Shown here: positions 26,322-34,518 of the stretch, piece by piece
How positions within the stretch are numbered: the stretch's first letter is position 1
Layout: every line of letters starts with the position of its first letter
Source of the DNA: Streptantibioticus cattleyicolor NRRL 8057 = DSM 46488
GTDB taxonomy: Bacteria; Actinomycetota; Actinomycetes; Streptomycetales; Streptomycetaceae
Direction of reading: 5' to 3'
Assembly: GCF_000240165.1 (NCBI RefSeq)
Contig: NC_017585.1
Coordinates: forward strand, 1,674,001-1,738,000
Length of the DNA: 64,000 bases
Program-made: the position numbers and the translations under genes
The notes under the pieces: generated by a model
The model's input: only the letters and a program-made list of their open reading frames with translations
The model's database searches: none
What the model was told of the DNA's origin: nothing

Positions 26322-27527
26322 GTGCTGCAACGGTATCTGGACGCCATCGAGGAGCGGCATGTGAACGCCGCCCCGGCGCACGCCGCCGAATACCGCGGAA
26401 CCGTGGACGAGGCGGCGCTTCGTCACGCCTTCGAGCTGGTCTGCGTGCGCCACCCCGTCCTGCGGGCACGCGTCCGGGCGGGTGAGCGCGGACACCTGCT
26501 GTACGTGCCGCCGGGACACTGGCCGGAGGTGACCGTCCTGGACGGTGACGGCACCACACTGCTGCGTGCGGTCCACGCCCCCTGGGACCCCGCCCGCGCC
26601 GTGAGCAGGCTGATCCTGGTCAAGGGGGAGAACCACGGTTTCGTCGCGCTCAGGGTCGACCACTCGGTCATGGACGGCCACAGCTTCAGGGCGATGTTCG
26701 AGCAGTTGTGGAACCTCTACGGTGACCTCCTCGGCGCCGCCGACGTGTCGGTGCCCGTGGGCCGGTCGCTGCCGTGCCCGCCCTCGGAACTGCTCGGTGA
26801 GCGGTGGCACGGCGCGTCCTGCGCCCCGCCGCCCGAAAGCCCGGACGCCGCGCCGGGGACGTCCACCGACGGCCCGGTCAGGCCGGTCCAGGGCTACATC
26901 CGCCTGAGCGGGGCGCAGACCGAGCGGCTGCTGTCGGTGGTGCGGCGGCGGAAGACATCGGTGCACGCGGCCGTGTGCGGAGCGGTGCTCGCCACCCACC
27001 GGGCACACGGAGCACCACCGGAGGGCGGCGGCGAACCGATGTACTGCCTGTCACCGGTGAACCTGCGCGACCGGGTCACCCCGCCGGTCGGGGTGACGCA
27101 GACGACGATGTTCGTCGCGGTGCACGCCGCCCGGGTCACCGTACCGTTCGACGCCGATCCGCTCGCGGTCGCGCACAGCGTGAAGGAGCAACTGGATACC
27201 GCCGTCGCCCGCCGGGAGCTGCTGCTGTCGCTGGACGCGGGAAGGCTGCTGAAGGCGACCGGCCCGGCATCACTCGACGCGCGCCTGCGGATCGCGCAGG
27301 TCAGCAACAACGGCGTGCTCCATTCCGCCCTGCGTGACCCGCGTCGGGTGGAGGTGGTGCGGTTCCTGATGCCGGCCGACGTGACCTCCTCCGTCTTCCC
27401 GATCTACAGCGTCTACACCTACCGAGGACACCTGAGCATCCGTTACCTGTATCCGTCGACCCTGTTCTCCCGCGCGCAGGCCGATCGGCTCAGCGCCTCG
27501 GTCACGACCCGGCTGACCGCCATGTGA
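26322..27527 (+). CDS. PapA/condensation-type acyltransferase
   Basis: 401-residue enzyme of the BAHD/condensation-domain superfamily, related to polyketide-associated acyltransferases that transfer acyl groups from carrier proteins or CoA to alcohols or amines. The active-site motif reads VDHSVMDGHS, so the first histidine of HHxxxDG is aspartate while the catalytic second histidine and the DG are kept. N-terminal and C-terminal CAT-like halves are visible, with a linker at about residues 165-195. A GTG start (26322) follows a GGAG about 14 bases upstream. The neighbouring CitE-like gene and exporter suggest a small acylated metabolite; product unknown. Confidence 0.82.
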   Translation: MLQRYLDAIEERHVNAAPAHAAEYRGTVDEAALRHAFELVCVRHPVLRARVRAGERGHLLYVPPGHWPEVTVLDGDGTTLLRAVHAPWDPARAVSRLILVKGENHGFVALRVDHSVMDGHSFRAMFEQLWNLYGDLLGAADVSVPVGRSLPCPPSELLGERWHGASCAPPPESPDAAPGTSTDGPVRPVQGYIRLSGAQTERLLSVVRRRKTSVHAAVCGAVLATHRAHGAPPEGGGEPMYCLSPVNLRDRVTPPVGVTQTTMFVAVHAARVTVPFDADPLAVAHSVKEQLDTAVARRELLLSLDAGRLLKATGPASLDARLRIAQVSNNGVLHSALRDPRRVEVVRFLMPADVTSSVFPIYSVYTYRGHLSIRYLYPSTLFSRAQADRLSASVTTRLTAM

Positions 27528-27640
27528 GACGTCGTCCGCCCCGCGCGACCGGTGTCCGGCCCTTCCGTCATCCCGTCCACTTTCTTCAACGCGGCTTCTT
27601 GTCGGCCGAGTTGCGCGGTCGTATCCTCCCGGCTCCAAGG

Positions 27641-27666
27641 GTGAGACGGGCTCTCACCAGGTGAGA
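27641..27666 (+). promoter_or_regulatory. GTGAGA/TCTCAC operator before IclR gene
   Basis: Inverted repeat GTGAGA (27641-27646), 5-base spacer, TCTCAC (27652-27657), followed by a third direct half-site GTGAGA at 27661-27666, ends 11 bases before the IclR start codon. The arrangement fits autoregulation by the IclR protein. Confidence 0.55.
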
Positions 27667-27677
27667 GGACGACGGAC

Positions 27678-28475
27678 GTGAGTCAGGCAGCGGAGAAGGT
27701 CCTGGCCGTGCTGGAGCATGTGGCCGGCGGGCGGGAACCGATGACGGCGATGGCGATCGCGGCCGGTCTCGGGCTGGACAAGTCGACGTGTTCCCGCTCG
27801 CTCGCGGTGCTGGTGGAGCGCGGGTGGCTGGTGCGGGACGAGCGGACGCGGCTGTTCGGTCCGGGGCCGGTGCTGGTGGGTCTGGCGGCGACCGCGGCGG
27901 TCAGCGGCCAGCTCCAGGCGATCCTGCTGCCCACCCTGGCTCGGCTGCGTGACGCGACGGACGAGACGGTGAGCTTCCACCGCCGGGTCGGGGACCGCCG
28001 GGTCTGCGTGGCGGGGCTGGAAAGCAGGCAGGTGATCAGGCGGGTGCTGCCGATCGGCGACTCCTTCCCGCTGCCGGTGGGTCCGTCCGGCAAGGTGATC
28101 CTGGCCTTCGTCGACTCCGCGCAACGCGAAACGCTCCTGGCCGCCCTCGACCCCGCCGAGCGGTCCGAGATCCGGTCCTGGATCAACGCCGCGATACGCA
28201 CCGGGGTCGTCTCCACCGACGGCGACCACATCGCGGGGGTCGGCGCGGCGTCCGTACCGGTCTTCGGCCGCGAAGGTGTCTTCGGCTCCCTGACGGTGGC
28301 GGGCCCGCTGCCGCGCTGGAACGCCGTCCGCCGCACGGAGGCGACCGGGCTGCTGCTGGCCGCCGCGCGCTCGCTGTCCGAGACGCTCGGAGGCGCGCGC
28401 CTGGCCGACTACGAACGGTGGATCGGGACGTGCGCCGAGACCCCCGCCACCACGGAGAGGGTGACGACGCCATGA
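27678..28475 (+). CDS. IclR-family transcriptional regulator
   Basis: 265-residue regulator. The N-terminal winged helix (residues 3-60: KVLAVLEHVAGG, AIAAGLGLDKSTCSRSLAVL) is followed by the GAF-like effector domain with ETVSFHRRVGDRRVCV, LPVGPSGKVILAF, and VGAASVPVFGREGVFGSLTV. It starts with GTG and its TGA overlaps the ATG of the next gene by four bases, so the regulator is the first gene of the CitE-CaiB-hydrolase-importer operon. IclR proteins of this type usually sense the organic acid or CoA-pathway substrate of the operon they head. Confidence 0.93.
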   Translation: MSQAAEKVLAVLEHVAGGREPMTAMAIAAGLGLDKSTCSRSLAVLVERGWLVRDERTRLFGPGPVLVGLAATAAVSGQLQAILLPTLARLRDATDETVSFHRRVGDRRVCVAGLESRQVIRRVLPIGDSFPLPVGPSGKVILAFVDSAQRETLLAALDPAERSEIRSWINAAIRTGVVSTDGDHIAGVGAASVPVFGREGVFGSLTVAGPLPRWNAVRRTEATGLLLAAARSLSETLGGARLADYERWIGTCAETPATTERVTTP

Positions 28476-29350
28476 GGCGCAGCTGGCTGTTCTTCCCCGC
28501 GGACAACGAGAGGTTCGCGGCCAAGGCGCTCGCGGGCCCCGCCGACGCCCTCATCTTCGACCTGGAGGACTCCGTCGTCCCGGCCCGCAAGGAGGACGCG
28601 CGCGCCCAGGTCGTCCAGCACACCCAGGACCCGGGCAACGCCGGCCGCGGACTGTTCGTCCGCGTCAACGGGCTCGACACCCCGTACGCGCTGAGCGACC
28701 TGGTGACGGTGGTGGGGCCCGGCCTCGACGGCGTGGTGCTGCCCAAGATCGACTCCGCCGCCGACGTGCGGATCGCCGACTGGTTGCTCACCAACGCCGA
28801 ACGGGCCGGCGGTCTGCCCGGCGGCAGCGTCTCGATCGTCGCGCTCATCGAGACGGCGGCGGGGCTGGTGCACCTCGGCGACATCCTGCACGCCAGCCCC
28901 CGCGTCACCACGGTCGCCTACGGCTGCGGTGACTTCGCCGCGGACTCGGGCATGGCAGGGCAGTGGGCCGGACGCAGCGAGACCATCCGTACCCTGCTGA
29001 CCGCCCACTCCAGGGAAGCCGGGTGCGAGCCGCCCGTCGACTCGGTGACCATGGCCGTCGACGACCTCGACGAGCTGCGCATCCAGGCCGAACAGGCTCG
29101 ACACCTCGGCTTCCAGGGCAAGTTGTGCGTCCACCCCGACCAGGTAGACGCCGTCAACGAGGTCTTCACCCCGCAGGCGGCGACCGTCGACTGGGCCCAC
29201 CGGGTGCTCGACGCGGCCGGCGCGGCGGAGGCGTGCGGACGCGGGGCCGTCAAGTTGGACGGCACACTCGTCGACCGGGCCACCGTGGCCGCCGCCCGGC
29301 GCATCCTGGAGACCTCCCGGGCCCTGGCGGACCACCGCGCCCACCGCTGA
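28472..29350 (+). CDS. HpcH/HpaI-CitE family lyase (second copy)
   Basis: 292-residue CitE-like C-C lyase. Motifs are SWLFFPADNERFAAKA, ALIFDLEDSV, FVRVNGLDTPYA, VLPKID, ALIETAAGLVHLGD with the metal-binding glutamate, and GKLCVHPDQVDAVNE. It is translationally coupled to the IclR gene through an ATGA overlap. The next gene is a CaiB-type CoA-transferase: a CoA-transferase that makes a citramalyl- or malyl-CoA-type thioester and a lyase that splits it form the core of known C5-dicarboxylate (for example itaconate) breakdown. No hydratase is seen nearby, so the substrate is inference. It differs clearly from the copy at 25449. Confidence 0.9.
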   Translation: MRRSWLFFPADNERFAAKALAGPADALIFDLEDSVVPARKEDARAQVVQHTQDPGNAGRGLFVRVNGLDTPYALSDLVTVVGPGLDGVVLPKIDSAADVRIADWLLTNAERAGGLPGGSVSIVALIETAAGLVHLGDILHASPRVTTVAYGCGDFAADSGMAGQWAGRSETIRTLLTAHSREAGCEPPVDSVTMAVDDLDELRIQAEQARHLGFQGKLCVHPDQVDAVNEVFTPQAATVDWAHRVLDAAGAAEACGRGAVKLDGTLVDRATVAAARRILETSRALADHRAHR

Positions 29351-29444
29351 CACCACCCGGCCCCGGCACCGCTGACACCACACACGGCACCACACCGCCG
29401 GCACCCCCGTGCCACCACGCACCGGCGCCGGACCCGACACACCT

Positions 29445-30659
29445 GTGAACGAGATCCCCGTGTCCCTGGGGTTACTGGAGGGGTGCACCGTCATCGACAT
29501 GTCCACCCTGTTCGCCGGGCCGTTCGCGGCCACCCTCCTCGGCGACCACGGAGCCGACGTCATCAAGGTCGAGCATCCGCGGGGGGACGACCTGCGCAAC
29601 TGGGGGCCGCGCAAGGACGGGCACCCGCTGTGGTGGAAGGTCGTCAACCGCAACAAACGCAACGTCTGCCTCGACCTGCACCAGCCCGCCGCCCAGGAGG
29701 TGGTGCGCCGGCTCGCCTCCCGGGCCGACGTGCTCATCTCCAACTTCCGCCCCGGCCGCCTCGACGCGTGGGGCCTGGGCTGGTCGGCCCTGCACGAGGT
29801 CAACCCCCGCCTGATCATGGCCGAGGTGTCGGGTTTCGGGCAGAGCGGACCGTACTCCGGCTTCCCGGGGTTCGGGACCCTCGCCGAATCGATGAGCGGG
29901 TTCGCCGCCGTCACCGGGGAGGCCGACCGCCCGCCCATGCTGCCCCCGTTCGGCCTCGCGGACGGGATCGCCGGCCTGACCACCGCGTTCGGGATCGCCT
30001 CGGCGCTGTGGGACCGGGAACGCGGCGGCGCCGGAACACGCATCGACAGCGCCCTGTACGAGCCGCTGATGTGGATCGTCGGCAGTCACATCATCGAGTA
30101 CGACCAACTCGGCGCCGTCCAGCGGCGGATGGGCAACGCGGTGCCGCAGGCGGTGCCGCGCAACGCCTACCGCACCGGGGACGGCAAGTGGGTGGCGCTG
30201 TCGGGCGCCGCGCAGACCGTCACGGCCCGGCTGTTCGCCCTGATCGGCCGGGCGGAGGCCATCGACGACCCCCGGTTCGCCACCAACGAGGCCCGGATCC
30301 GGCACCGCGAACTCATCGACACGATGATCGGCGACTGGATCGCGGCCCGCACCCTGGACGAGGCCGTGGCGGCGTTCCGCGCGGCGGACGTGGCCATCGC
30401 CCCGGTCTACGACGCCCCGGCCATCGTGGGCGACGAGCACTTCCGGTACCGCGACAGCGTCATCGAGGTCGACGACGAGGACCTCGGAACGATCCGGATG
30501 CAAGGGGTCGTGCCGAGGATCCATCAGAAGCCCGGCGCCGTCCGGTGGACCGGCTCCAGCGTGATCGGGTCCGACACCGAGGAGATCCTGCGCGGCCTCG
30601 GCTACCCGCCCGAGCAGATCCGGCAACTCGACGAAGCCGGCGCCATCAAGCGCGGCTGA
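29445..30659 (+). CDS. CaiB/BaiF-type CoA-transferase, TTA codon near start
   Basis: Class III CoA-transferase of about 404 residues. The pattern LEGCTVIDMSTLFAGPFAATLL, then GDHGADVIKVE, NRNKRNVCLDL and ADVLISNFRPGRLDAWGL is diagnostic, and the catalytic Asp region (PPFGLADGIAGL) is present. The start is uncertain: GTG 29445 has no strong ribosome site, and GTG 29460 or 29409 are alternatives. Codon 10 is TTA (29472-29474), one of the very few in this window. In Streptomyces, TTA requires the bldA tRNA, so translation may depend on development. It lies after the CitE-like gene and before a CocE-type hydrolase. Confidence 0.9.
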   Translation: MNEIPVSLGLLEGCTVIDMSTLFAGPFAATLLGDHGADVIKVEHPRGDDLRNWGPRKDGHPLWWKVVNRNKRNVCLDLHQPAAQEVVRRLASRADVLISNFRPGRLDAWGLGWSALHEVNPRLIMAEVSGFGQSGPYSGFPGFGTLAESMSGFAAVTGEADRPPMLPPFGLADGIAGLTTAFGIASALWDRERGGAGTRIDSALYEPLMWIVGSHIIEYDQLGAVQRRMGNAVPQAVPRNAYRTGDGKWVALSGAAQTVTARLFALIGRAEAIDDPRFATNEARIRHRELIDTMIGDWIAARTLDEAVAAFRAADVAIAPVYDAPAIVGDEHFRYRDSVIEVDDEDLGTIRMQGVVPRIHQKPGAVRWTGSSVIGSDTEEILRGLGYPPEQIRQLDEAGAIKRG

Positions 30660-30680
30660 CCGAAGCGGTTGGAGACACCC

Positions 30681-32699
30681 ATGCCCACCCTCACACCCAC
30701 GACGCCGCCGGCCGGTGACCCACCGCCCGGCCCCCGCCCGGTCCGCGTCGTCCGGGACGCCCGCGTACCCACCGCCGACCCGCGGTGCACCCTGTCCGCG
30801 GACCTCTACCTCCCGCACCACGACGACCCGGTCCCCGCACTGGTCACCGTCCTTCCCTACCGCAAGGACCTGGAACACGGTGAACTGCCGCGCTCACTGC
30901 GCTGGTTCGCCGAACGCGGCTACGCGTGCGTGCTGGTGGACCACCGCGGCGTCGGCTCGTCCGACGGAACCCCGCACCCGCCGTGGACCGAGGGCGAGAC
31001 CGACGACGCCATCGCCACTCTCACCTGGGTCCGCGCCCAGCCGTGGTGCGACGGCGGTATCGGCATGTGGGGCCATTCGCACGGCGGCTTCACCGCCATG
31101 CGCGCCGCCTGCCGCAAGCCACCGGGCCTGAAGGCCATCGCCCCGATCATGAACGCGCTGGACGTCGAACGCGACATCATGCACCCCGACGGGGCCCGCG
31201 GCGATCTGGTGCGCCTGGCCTCCTGGGGCGGCATGATGCTCCTCCAGCAGCTCCTGCCACCCCTGCTGCACCACACCTCCGCCGAGGAACGGGAGCGCTG
31301 GCACGGGCGGTTGAACGGCACCGAGCCGTTCGTCATGGAACTCGCCCGCCTGGGCCCCGGCGATCCGGCCTGGCGGGAACGGGTGATCGACGCGTCGCGC
31401 GTCACGGTGCCGACACTGTGCGTCGGCGGCTGGCACGACATCTACCCGGACGCCGTCTGGCGTGCCTACGAACAGATCCCGGCGCCGAAGAAGCTGCTGA
31501 TGGGACCATGGGGCCACACCCTTCCCCACGCCTCGCCCACCGGCCCGATCGACTTCCTCCCGATGCTGCTGCGCTGGTGGGACCACTGGCTGCGGGGCGC
31601 CGCCAACGGCATCATGGCCGAGCCCCCGGTGACCCTCCACGTACGCGGGGCCAACCCCGGCTGGCGGGCGTACCCGTCCTGGCCCCCGGCCGGCGGCGAA
31701 CTGACCCTCGCCGCCGACCCGCTGGGACGACTGCGAACGCCGCCGCCCCACCCGCACGCGCCCGACGAGGCCATCGCCCGCTACGACCCCGATCCGACGA
31801 CGGGCACCGCGGGCGGACTGGCGGGGGTGGGCTTCGGCTCCTTCGCCCCGCCCGGCGACCAGGCCGACGACGACGCCCGTTCGCTGACGTTCACCAGCGG
31901 TGACCTGCCCGCGGACCTGTCCGTCGTCGGACGCCCCAGCGTGGTGGTGCGTCTGGACGAGGCGCCCTCGACCACGTCCGGGCGGCGCGTCGTGGTGCGG
32001 CTGACCGACGTCGACCAGGAGGGCCGTTCGGTCCTGATCACCTCGGGAACGGCGAGCCCCGGTGACGGCGAGCGGACCGTCCGGGCGGTGCTGTGGCCCA
32101 CCGCGTACCGGATCGCGGCCGGACACCGTGTCCGCGTGGCGCTCGGCGACTCCGACTTCCCGCGGCTGACGCCCCTGACCGAGCCCGTCCCGTTCCATGT
32201 CACCGGCCTGGAGGTGACCGTCCCCACCACGGCCGGCGAAGCGGGCCGCCCCGCCGACATCCCCGCCATCGGCCTTCCCGCGCCCCGCCCCGACGAGCGC
32301 GCCGACCACTGGACCGTCACCCGCGACCCCCTCCACGACGCCGTCGACGTCACGGTCACGACCAGCACCGGCGGCATCCCCACCAGCCAAGGACACCTCC
32401 TGGAACGGACCGCGGAGATCCGGGCGTCCGTGGCGCGCACCTCACCGGCCTCGGCGCACACCAGCGGAACCCACCGCGCACGCCTCCGGCTCGGCGACGG
32501 GCGGGACGTCGCCGTCACCGCGTCCGTACGGTGCGCCCGAACGACGCTGTGGGTGCACGGTGAGGTCACCGTCGACGGCCACCCCGTCTTCACCCGCACC
32601 TGGGAAACGTCCCTCGACCCCGCCGCCGGAGCCCGCCCGGACACCGCACCGCCCACCGCGCGGAGCACCACCGCACCGGACCACCGTCGCACCGCATGA
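30681..32699 (+). CDS. CocE/NonD family hydrolase (X-Pro dipeptidyl-peptidase type)
   Basis: 672-residue alpha/beta-hydrolase of the CocE/PepX group, which cleaves esters or X-Pro peptides. It has the N-terminal hydrolase domain and a C-terminal jelly-roll. The catalytic serine sits in MWGHSHGG; relatives usually have Tyr where the second His is. The aspartate is in CVGGWHDIY and the histidine in LLMGPWGHT. The C-terminal domain begins near residue 370 (LPADLSVVGRPSVVVRL). There is no signal peptide. ATG 30681 has GGAG upstream. Next to an oligopeptide importer, a role on imported peptides or an ester conjugate is plausible, but the importer is partly decayed. Confidence 0.9.
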   Translation: MPTLTPTTPPAGDPPPGPRPVRVVRDARVPTADPRCTLSADLYLPHHDDPVPALVTVLPYRKDLEHGELPRSLRWFAERGYACVLVDHRGVGSSDGTPHPPWTEGETDDAIATLTWVRAQPWCDGGIGMWGHSHGGFTAMRAACRKPPGLKAIAPIMNALDVERDIMHPDGARGDLVRLASWGGMMLLQQLLPPLLHHTSAEERERWHGRLNGTEPFVMELARLGPGDPAWRERVIDASRVTVPTLCVGGWHDIYPDAVWRAYEQIPAPKKLLMGPWGHTLPHASPTGPIDFLPMLLRWWDHWLRGAANGIMAEPPVTLHVRGANPGWRAYPSWPPAGGELTLAADPLGRLRTPPPHPHAPDEAIARYDPDPTTGTAGGLAGVGFGSFAPPGDQADDDARSLTFTSGDLPADLSVVGRPSVVVRLDEAPSTTSGRRVVVRLTDVDQEGRSVLITSGTASPGDGERTVRAVLWPTAYRIAAGHRVRVALGDSDFPRLTPLTEPVPFHVTGLEVTVPTTAGEAGRPADIPAIGLPAPRPDERADHWTVTRDPLHDAVDVTVTTSTGGIPTSQGHLLERTAEIRASVARTSPASAHTSGTHRARLRLGDGRDVAVTASVRCARTTLWVHGEVTVDGHPVFTRTWETSLDPAAGARPDTAPPTARSTTAPDHRRTA

Positions 32700-32714
32700 C
32701 CCGGAGGCCGCCAC

Positions 32715-33960
32715 GTGCCCACCCCACCTAGCACGGCCCCCTTCCGTGACCGCGGACCGAGCCGACCGCGACACCGCACCGCCCTGGCCGCCCTCGCCCT
32801 CACCGCCCTGCTGGCAGGCGGCTGTTCGGCCGGCGCCGACCAGTCCCCGAACGGCCCCGGCGTCCTCGCCGTCGGTACCGGATTCACCCCCGACAGCCTC
32901 GACCCGGCGCGGATCAACACCGCGTTCACCTGGTACGTCGACCCCGCCTACGACCCGCTCATCTACCTGGCCCCCGACGGCAGCCTCCACCCCCGCCTCG
33001 CGCTGTCGTGGAGGTACGTGGGCTCCGGGAACCGGGTGTTCGAGATCCGTCTCCGCCCCCACGTCAGGTTCAGCGACGGAACGCCGCTCACCGCGGACGT
33101 GGTGAAGAGGAACATCGCCTACTTCCGCGGCGCGGGCGGCGGCGCGGCGCCGTATCTCGCCCCGGTCACCTCGGTCGACGTGATCGACCCCCTCACCGTC
33201 CGGCTGACGCTGTCCAGGCCCGATCCGCTGCTCGCCCAGGTGTTCACGCAGGACCACCAGGCCGGCGACGTCATCAGCGCCACCGCCCTCGACCGGCCGG
33301 GCAGGCTGGCCACCCGCACCTTCGGCGCCGGACCCTACGTGCTGGACGCCGCCGCCACGGTGGCCGACGACCACTACACGTACGTGCCGAACCCCGGCTA
33401 CTGGAACCGGGCGGCGGTGCCCCGCCACAAACTCGTGATCAAGGTCCTGCCCAATGCCGACACCGCCCTGGCGGCCCTGAGAACCGGGCAGGTCGACGCC
33501 GTCCAGGGGGACCAGACCACCGTCGACGCGGCCCGGACCGCGGGGCTGAACATCGCCGACGCGCCCCATGTCGTGTGGGGTCTCGCCCTCGCCGACCGGG
33601 CGGGAACCCTCAGCACACCACTGGGCGACGTGCTGGTCCGGCAGGCGCTCAACTACGCCGTCGACCGGCGCGCCATCACCAAGGCATCTTCGGCCGCTAC
33701 GGCACCGCCACCGAACAGCTCGTGCCCCCCGGCCAGGACGGATCCGACCCCGACGACCGCTACCCCCACGACCCGGCCCGGGCCAGTTACCCGGACGGCT
33801 TCACCCTGCCGGTCGTCGTCAGCCCCAACGGCAGCCTGATGAGCCAGGCCGTCGCCGATGACCTCGGCAGGATCGGCGTGCGGCTGCGGATCACCACGGA
33901 CACCAACGCGGCCCAGTACCTCGGCGACATGGCCGCCCGGAAGTACCCGGCGTCCTGGGC
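32715..33960 (+). pseudogene. Peptide ABC transporter binding lipoprotein, frameshifted and truncated
   Basis: Remnant of a family-5 (oligopeptide/nickel) substrate-binding protein. A GTG start with GGAGG seven bases upstream opens a lipoprotein signal with lipobox LAGGC. Family segments include TPDSLDPARINTAFTWYV, VKRNIAYFRGAGG and LVRQALNYAVDRRAITK. Immediately after AITK (33683-33684) one G is missing from the expected AAGGGC, which shifts the frame. The true continuation GIFGRYGTATEQLVPPGQDG is readable in another frame until KYPASWAG at about 33960. There it stops abruptly and permease coding begins. About the last 100 residues are gone. The gene cannot make a functional binding protein. 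Confidence 0.88.
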
Positions 33961-34518
33961 CGGTCGGTGGACGTGCTGGCGCTGGCCGGGTTCGCCCTCC
34001 CCAGCTTCTGGCTGGCGCTGGTGCTCGTCACGGTGTTCGCCGTGCTGGTCCGAATCTTCCCGGCCACCGGATACGTGCCGCCGGAGGTCTCACCGGGCCA
34101 GTGGCTGCGCTGCCTGGTCCTGCCCATGACGGCGCTCGCGGTGCACGGCATCGCGGTGATCGCCAAGTAGACACGGGACGGGATGCGTCAGACGCTGGCC
34201 CGGGACTTCGTGCACACCCTGCGGGCCAACGGCGCGTCGGAGTCCTCGATCGTCCTCCGCCACGCCCTGCGGAACGCCGCCGTCCCCGTGGTGACCGTGA
34301 TCGGGCTCGTCTTCGTCAGCCTGCTCAACGGCACCGTGCTGGTGGAAGCCGTCTTCGCCATGCCCGGCCTGGGCGGACTGGCCGTGCAGTCCACCACCGA
34401 GCACGACCTGCCGGTGCTCCAGGGGGTCGCGGTGGCCTTCACCCTCGTCGTCGTGGCCACCAACCTCGTGGTGGATCTGGCCTACGGCCGGCTGAACCCG
34501 AAGGTGCGTGTGCCATGA
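33961..34518 (+). pseudogene. Peptide ABC transporter permease (DppB type), truncated with amber codon
   Basis: Only the C-terminal half of a DppB/OppB-type permease remains. It begins RSVDVLALAGFALPSFWLAL, joined straight to binding-protein coding. After AVHGIAVIAK a TAG stop (34168-34170) stands where relatives have CAG (Gln), and the same frame then continues TRDGMRQTLARDFVHTLRANGASESS with the EAA-loop helix, to the normal C-terminus PKVRVP. Its TGA overlaps the ATG of the next permease by four bases, showing the original operon design. A deletion of the N-terminal half and a nonsense change are both present. Confidence 0.88.
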
